Below the pieces are notes generated by a model. It worked only from the letters and a program-made list of their open reading frames with translations, was not told where the DNA came from and did not search any database. Below are positions 59,963 to 64,000 of a stretch of 64,000 nucleotides of DNA, piece after piece. The DNA is taken from contig JAEPNK010000002.1 of the NCBI GenBank assembly GCA_017643495.1, forward strand, positions 620,001 through 684,000, written 5' to 3'. The position numbers and the translations under genes were made by a program. This DNA comes from Rhizobiaceae bacterium (GTDB lineage: Bacteria; Pseudomonadota; Alphaproteobacteria; Rhizobiales; Rhizobiaceae). Position 1 is the first letter of the stretch. The number at the start of each line of letters is the position of its first letter.

Positions 59963-61924
59963 TCAGAACCTTCCCTTAATGCCGACAAACGTGGTTACGC
60001 CTTGGGTGTTGAAGCCAAAGACTTCCTCATAATCTTCATCGAACAGGTTCTCTACACGGCCATACAATTCGAGATTTTCCGTGAATTCATAACCTGCCCC
60101 AATATTGACGAGGGTATAGCTGTCCAATGTCACTTGCGTTTGCGGTGTCGCATTGATGAATTCAAGATCCTGCATGTCACCGTTGAAAACAACTTCGGCG
60201 AACGCATTGAACGGTATATCGGCGGAAACATAGTCAAACCGCACGGAACCGGAATGTCTTGGCCGCCTCACTTCAACCGACCCGTCCGGGTTGCTGGCTT
60301 CGAGATAGGTATAGTTCCCGGAAATCGAGAGCTCGGGATTCAACCGGGCTGTAAGCGCAACCTCAAGACCTTCGCGTTCACTGACCCCGGTCTGGTTGAT
60401 TGGCGTACCAATAAACGTCGGCGCGGGGAAGATGGTGGTGATTTCGTTCTCAAGGTCCTGGTTGAAGTAGGTCACATCCATGATCAGATCGCCACCAAGG
60501 AATGACTGTTCGATCCCGATGTCCCATCCGAATGATTCTTCCGGGGCAAGGTTCGGATTTCCTGTAAAACGGTTCGGAACAAATCCGAACTGCTCCGTGA
60601 AAGTCGGGTTCTTTATGCCCGTTCCGACCGATGCATGGAGGCGCGTGTCAGTGTCCGGAATGGCCCAGGCTGCTGCCGCGCTGAAGGTGAATGCATCCTG
60701 AAACTGGTCATTGAAGTCCTGCCTTGCACCCAATGTAAGATAGAACTGGTCCCCAAACTCCCCGCGGTATTCACCAACGAGCGATTGTTGTTCGCGCTCC
60801 TTGGTTGCCAATTGCGACGGGTTACCGAATGAGGAAAGCGGACGTATGTTGTTGAAGGTCTCCCTCTCCCATTCATAACCAGCTGTTACACTGTGTTGAT
60901 TGCCATCGACATCTTCAAGACGGTGCGTCAGCTGATAAAATGCCTTGTATCGCGCGCCTTCGTTACCACCGGAAGAGGGAGCACCGTTCTGAAACCGTTC
61001 CCGTTTTACATCTGTAACCGAAAAGCGCGCGCGATGCGTCAAGCTGTCATCAGGGGTTGATGTGGTAAAACCAATTGAACCGGCAAGTTCACGGGTTCCG
61101 GTCTGGTCGCGTGTATCAATTACAAGCCCCTGTGTCGGAGTGGCCGGAATTGCAAAATCCTGGGCATCACCATCACTCAGCCGGTCAACAAACCGAAGGG
61201 TTCCATCAATTGAGAATTCCGGTGTGAGATCCCAGTTGAATCTGCCGTTCAGCGTCAGGTTTTCATCGCCATCTTTTTCGTTACCGAAATCCGAAATGTT
61301 GAAACCGTCAGTAACACGTCTGCTGACTGCAATACTCCCGTCAAAATTGTCTGTACCGCCTCTTAAATAACCGGAAACCAGGCGGGTATTGTCCGATCCG
61401 TATTCTGCTTGAAACCCGGCCTCGGTACTGTTTTGGGTACCACTTTTTGTAATGATGTTGACCACACCGGCCAAGGCATCAGAGCCGTACAATGCACTCT
61501 GCGGTCCGCGCAGTACTTCAATGCGTTCAATATCAGTTGCCTGCAGGCTGCCAAAATCAAACTCGCCCTGTGACGTTTCTGACACCTCAACGCCATCAAT
61601 CAGGACGAGCACATGATTTCCCTCAGCACCGCGCACACGGAGTTGGGTAAGGCCTCCAAATGATCCGGTTCTTGATACATGAAACCCGGGGACCTGTCGC
61701 AGGGCATCGGCAACATGACGTGACTGGCTTCGCTCCAATTGCTCACCTTCAATGATGGAATATGCCCGTCCTGACTTTCTTTCTTCAATCGGAGTGCGAC
61801 CGGCAGAAACAACGATCCGGTCAAGCAAGACAACATCGTCCTCCTCACCAACTTGCTGGGCACTGGCAGCAATTGGTGCCAGTAGTGCCGCTACAGCTGT
61901 CGCACAAAATAACTTGGTTCTCAT
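59963..61924 (-). CDS. btuB: TonB-dependent vitamin B12 receptor, 653 aa
   Basis: Outer-membrane receptor: Sec signal (ending ASAQQ), then a TonB box-like stretch before the plug domain (RIVVSAGRTPIEERKSG, YSIIEGEQLERSQSRHVADA). Next come the 22-strand barrel and a C-terminal aromatic, GIKGRF. It is the first gene after a cobalamin riboswitch, so it is very likely BtuB and negatively controlled by adenosylcobalamin. Confidence 0.92.
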   Translation of the reverse strand: MRTKLFCATAVAALLAPIAASAQQVGEEDDVVLLDRIVVSAGRTPIEERKSGRAYSIIEGEQLERSQSRHVADALRQVPGFHVSRTGSFGGLTQLRVRGAEGNHVLVLIDGVEVSETSQGEFDFGSLQATDIERIEVLRGPQSALYGSDALAGVVNIITKSGTQNSTEAGFQAEYGSDNTRLVSGYLRGGTDNFDGSIAVSRRVTDGFNISDFGNEKDGDENLTLNGRFNWDLTPEFSIDGTLRFVDRLSDGDAQDFAIPATPTQGLVIDTRDQTGTRELAGSIGFTTSTPDDSLTHRARFSVTDVKRERFQNGAPSSGGNEGARYKAFYQLTHRLEDVDGNQHSVTAGYEWERETFNNIRPLSSFGNPSQLATKEREQQSLVGEYRGEFGDQFYLTLGARQDFNDQFQDAFTFSAAAAWAIPDTDTRLHASVGTGIKNPTFTEQFGFVPNRFTGNPNLAPEESFGWDIGIEQSFLGGDLIMDVTYFNQDLENEITTIFPAPTFIGTPINQTGVSEREGLEVALTARLNPELSISGNYTYLEASNPDGSVEVRRPRHSGSVRFDYVSADIPFNAFAEVVFNGDMQDLEFINATPQTQVTLDSYTLVNIGAGYEFTENLELYGRVENLFDEDYEEVFGFNTQGVTTFVGIKGRF

Positions 61925-62089
61925 GATTTAATCCCGTTTAAGCGCGGCTCCCTGAACGGGAACCATTTATTACCAGCATCTGCCGGTTCAGCTTGTCAGT
62001 GGGATTCCACCTGTGGGCTGCTCCGCGCAAAGACACATCTCTCGATATCATCTCTACGGAACACGCCGCGCCCTGCCACACCCCGTGGC

Positions 62090-62270
62090 CGAACTGGATG
62101 ATGTTCCAAGGCAGGTTTCCTGGCTTCCGTCTCATCGCTTTCCTTCGCCTTCCCGCCCTGTTTCAGGCAGTGGCACTCGAAAGAAAGCTCCTCGGTTACA
62201 GTTGCGGGGGCAGCCATGGTATCGGTCCCTTATGGGTACGCCTCACCATGTTCCCTTTTAACGGCAATAT
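62090..62270 (-). ncRNA. Cobalamin riboswitch in btuB leader
   Basis: Read on the minus strand, the usual order of cobalamin-riboswitch elements is present: AAAAGGGAACATGGTG, then GCTGCCCCCGCAACTGTAA, the B12-box core GCCACTG, GGGAAGG, and GACGGAAGCCAGGAAACCTG. All are highly characteristic. It lies about 170 bases upstream of btuB. The expression platform between 61925 and 62090 contains GC-rich strands that could hide the btuB ribosome site. Ligand: adenosylcobalamin or a related corrinoid. Confidence 0.95.
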
Positions 62271-62795
62271 CTGCCGCACCTTGAAGCACGGTGTACGATA
62301 TTCATGGGCACTTGAGAGTCAACAGGTTTTAATTACCGGCAGTCGCAAGACAGGGGCCACGATTTGAAAATGACGTATTGCCCAATGGCATCTTGCGGAG
62401 ATCCAACCTGAACTTGGCGATCGTACTGACGGGCATCCGAGAACCATGAACAAGGCTTCTGTGAACCAAAATCAAACAGGATTGCTGCCAACAAAGCGTC
62501 AGGTTCCAGCTACAACCGGTCGTTTTATCTTTCGGCTCTGACCGCATGTTTCAAGCCCGTCTGCATCAATCAACCACCTGTGGATAATGGTCGAGCTGCT
62601 GTCCAAAGGTATCACCGGTTTGCTGACCAGCAATAATCAAGACGAATACCCGGACCCCAAAGCCCCACCGTTCGCGTCTTCTGAATAAATTCGGTTTTTC
62701 CGTAACTTACGGAACAGACTTGAATCAAAAACAGAACAAGTAACAAGACCTCCAAGCCCTGTTTGAAACGAGCTTGAGGGTCCAGCTACGGCCTG
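62271..62795. other. 525-base intergenic gap without a recognised gene
   Basis: No frame with family features was found on either strand. It should carry the promoter of the riboswitch-btuB message at its left end and the terminator of the GcvT-domain gene at its right end. Near 62755-62775 the bases AAGCCCTGTTTGAAACGAGC may form a weak hairpin. Otherwise nothing is visible. Confidence 0.5.
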
Positions 62796-64000
62796 TCAGC
62801 ATTTGACCTTTTTCATGCCCGGATCATAAAGGGGGGCCAGATGTGCGCTACAAGCCACACGCTCTGTGGCCACTTCCAGCTCATACTCACCGGAAAGCAC
62901 ATAATCCTTGTCTATTATCTCTTTGCTCCGCACATAGCCCATGCCGATGGATTTCTGGATGGTGTGTCCGAACCCGGCAGAACTCAGCCATCCAACACGC
63001 TCGCCATTGCGATAGATTGTTTCACGGCCTGAAAGAATGACATCGGGGTCGGTTGTGAAGGTGGTCATGATCTTCCTGACCCCCTCCTGCTTTTGTTTCT
63101 CGATCGCCGCTCGCCCACGGAAATCAACATTGCTACGCAGATTCACCGCGAAGCCGAGACCGGCTTCAATCGGGGTATGGTCAGGACCTATATCAGAAGC
63201 CCATGCGCGGTACCCTTTTTCCAGCCTGAGCGTTTCAATCGCCCGGTATCCCGCATTGCGCAGTCCGTGATCCTTGCCAGCTTCATGAAATGTATTATAG
63301 ACAGTGGCAGCGTATTCGGCAGGCAAATGCAGCTCCCATCCAAGCTCTCCCACATAAGTGACTCGCAATGCCTGAACCGGACAACCGGCTATGCCTATTG
63401 TCTTGGCTGTGGCGAAGGGAAACCCTTCATTGCTGATGTCATCGCGGGTGACCGATTGCAGGATCTCGCGCGCCTTCGGACCGAACAGCGACAAAACAGA
63501 ATATGACGATGTAACGTCAACCAGCTGGGCATTCATGCCATCGGGAATATTCTTCTCGATATGATTGAAATCATGGGTGGCATACCCGGTACCTGTTACA
63601 ATGTAGTATTCATTTTCGCCAACCCGAACACAGGTAAGGTCGGATTCAATTCCCCCGTGATCGTTCAGCATTTGGGTATAGATCAACGATCCCACCGGCT
63701 TGGCCACATTGTTGGCTGCAATCCAGTTCAGGGCAGCTTCTGAATCCGGCCCCTTGAGGACAAATTTCGCAAAAGAAGTCTGGTCGAACAATACAGCCTG
63801 CTCACGTGCTGCCTTGTGCTCCCGTGCAACGGCCTGATGCCAGTTCGGCCGGTCAAACGTATAGATGTCGTGTTGCTTTTCACCATTGTCCGTATCTGCA
63901 AACCAGTTCGGCCGCTCCCATCCGAGTTTCTCCCCGAATACCGCGCCATCAGCCTTGAGCAACTCGTACAGAGGTGATTTTCGGCATGGCCGACCACTCT
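62796..64000 (-). CDS. Dimethylglycine/sarcosine-dehydrogenase-like protein, C-terminal part (runs off window)
   Basis: The frame is open to the window edge; the beginning (SPLYELLKADGAVFGEKLGW and ERPNWF) continues from an N-terminal FAD domain outside the window. The visible region of about 400 residues is a GcvT/aminomethyltransferase-type folate-binding domain: AFVNLR-like ENEYYIVTGTGYATHDFNH, VTSSYSVLSLFGPKA, and IETLRLEKGYRAWASDIGPD. Such proteins oxidatively demethylate dimethylglycine or sarcosine and pass the one-carbon unit to tetrahydrofolate. They act in glycine betaine catabolism. A TTG at 63962 is not the true start. Confidence 0.85.
   Translation of the reverse strand, partial: SGRPCRKSPLYELLKADGAVFGEKLGWERPNWFADTDNGEKQHDIYTFDRPNWHQAVAREHKAAREQAVLFDQTSFAKFVLKGPDSEAALNWIAANNVAKPVGSLIYTQMLNDHGGIESDLTCVRVGENEYYIVTGTGYATHDFNHIEKNIPDGMNAQLVDVTSSYSVLSLFGPKAREILQSVTRDDISNEGFPFATAKTIGIAGCPVQALRVTYVGELGWELHLPAEYAATVYNTFHEAGKDHGLRNAGYRAIETLRLEKGYRAWASDIGPDHTPIEAGLGFAVNLRSNVDFRGRAAIEKQKQEGVRKIMTTFTTDPDVILSGRETIYRNGERVGWLSSAGFGHTIQKSIGMGYVRSKEIIDKDYVLSGEYELEVATERVACSAHLAPLYDPGMKKVKC

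Noticed and set aside
1-64000. CRISPR arrays, transposons, integrases, rRNA or tRNA genes
   Set aside because: No regularly spaced short repeats, transposase motifs or structural RNA signatures were noticed by reading; a covariance-model tRNA scan could not be run.

Overview
The window looks like part of an alphaproteobacterial chromosome, probably a metabolically versatile, possibly marine Hyphomicrobiales- or Rhodobacterales-like organism. Mid-range GC, many solute-importer operons, Tat-exported binding proteins, a PrsDE-like type I exporter and a cobalamin riboswitch ahead of btuB point that way; the species is not determined. No rRNA, tRNA, CRISPR array, transposase or phage gene was recognised. 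Nearly all genes are intact, and two run off the window ends.

Region 1 (1-10200) is a catabolic cluster. A polyamine-type ABC importer is followed by a histidinol-dehydrogenase paralogue, a zinc alcohol dehydrogenase, an APH-fold kinase and the start of an FMN-dependent 2-hydroxyacid dehydrogenase. An SDR and a divergent HisC-like aminotransferase lie upstream. Two near-identical 16-bp palindromes fitting the HutC/GntR operator consensus sit at the two promoter regions. The substrate is unknown; an amino alcohol, diol or sulfonated diol fits the enzyme set.

Region 2 (10.2-22 kb) holds an MmgE/PrpD protein, an alpha/beta hydrolase, and a complete type I secretion system (TolC, HlyD, ABC). The exporter is divergent from a 933-residue candidate cargo: a copper-radical-oxidase domain, a PA14 domain and four tandem repeats, preceded by a very good sigma-54 promoter.

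Region 3 (22-45.5 kb) is an island for opening cyclic amides and related C-N bonds: HyuAB hydantoinase/oxoprolinase, PxpABC with its own biotin carboxylase and carrier, an amidase, a CE4 deacetylase-family hydrolase, a COG0523 GTPase with a small CxxC protein, and an ABC importer with two ATPases and two SDRs. In its middle is an unusual pair: a solute-binding-protein paralogue without a signal peptide, translationally coupled to a GntR regulator with two winged-helix domains. This is the best candidate for an undescribed sensing system in the window.

Region 4 (45.8-56.3 kb) is a sugar or sugar-derivative operon: a RbsABC-type importer, two sugar-phosphate isomerase/epimerase-type TIM barrels, a Gfo/Idh/MocA dehydrogenase, a cupin, a LacI regulator with two phased operators in front of it, and a glucokinase.

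Region 5 (56.3-64 kb) is a btuB-btuF-btuC-btuD vitamin B12 uptake operon plus an unrecognised 344-residue protein, led by a cobalamin riboswitch. The window ends in the C-terminal half of a dimethylglycine/sarcosine-dehydrogenase-like gene.
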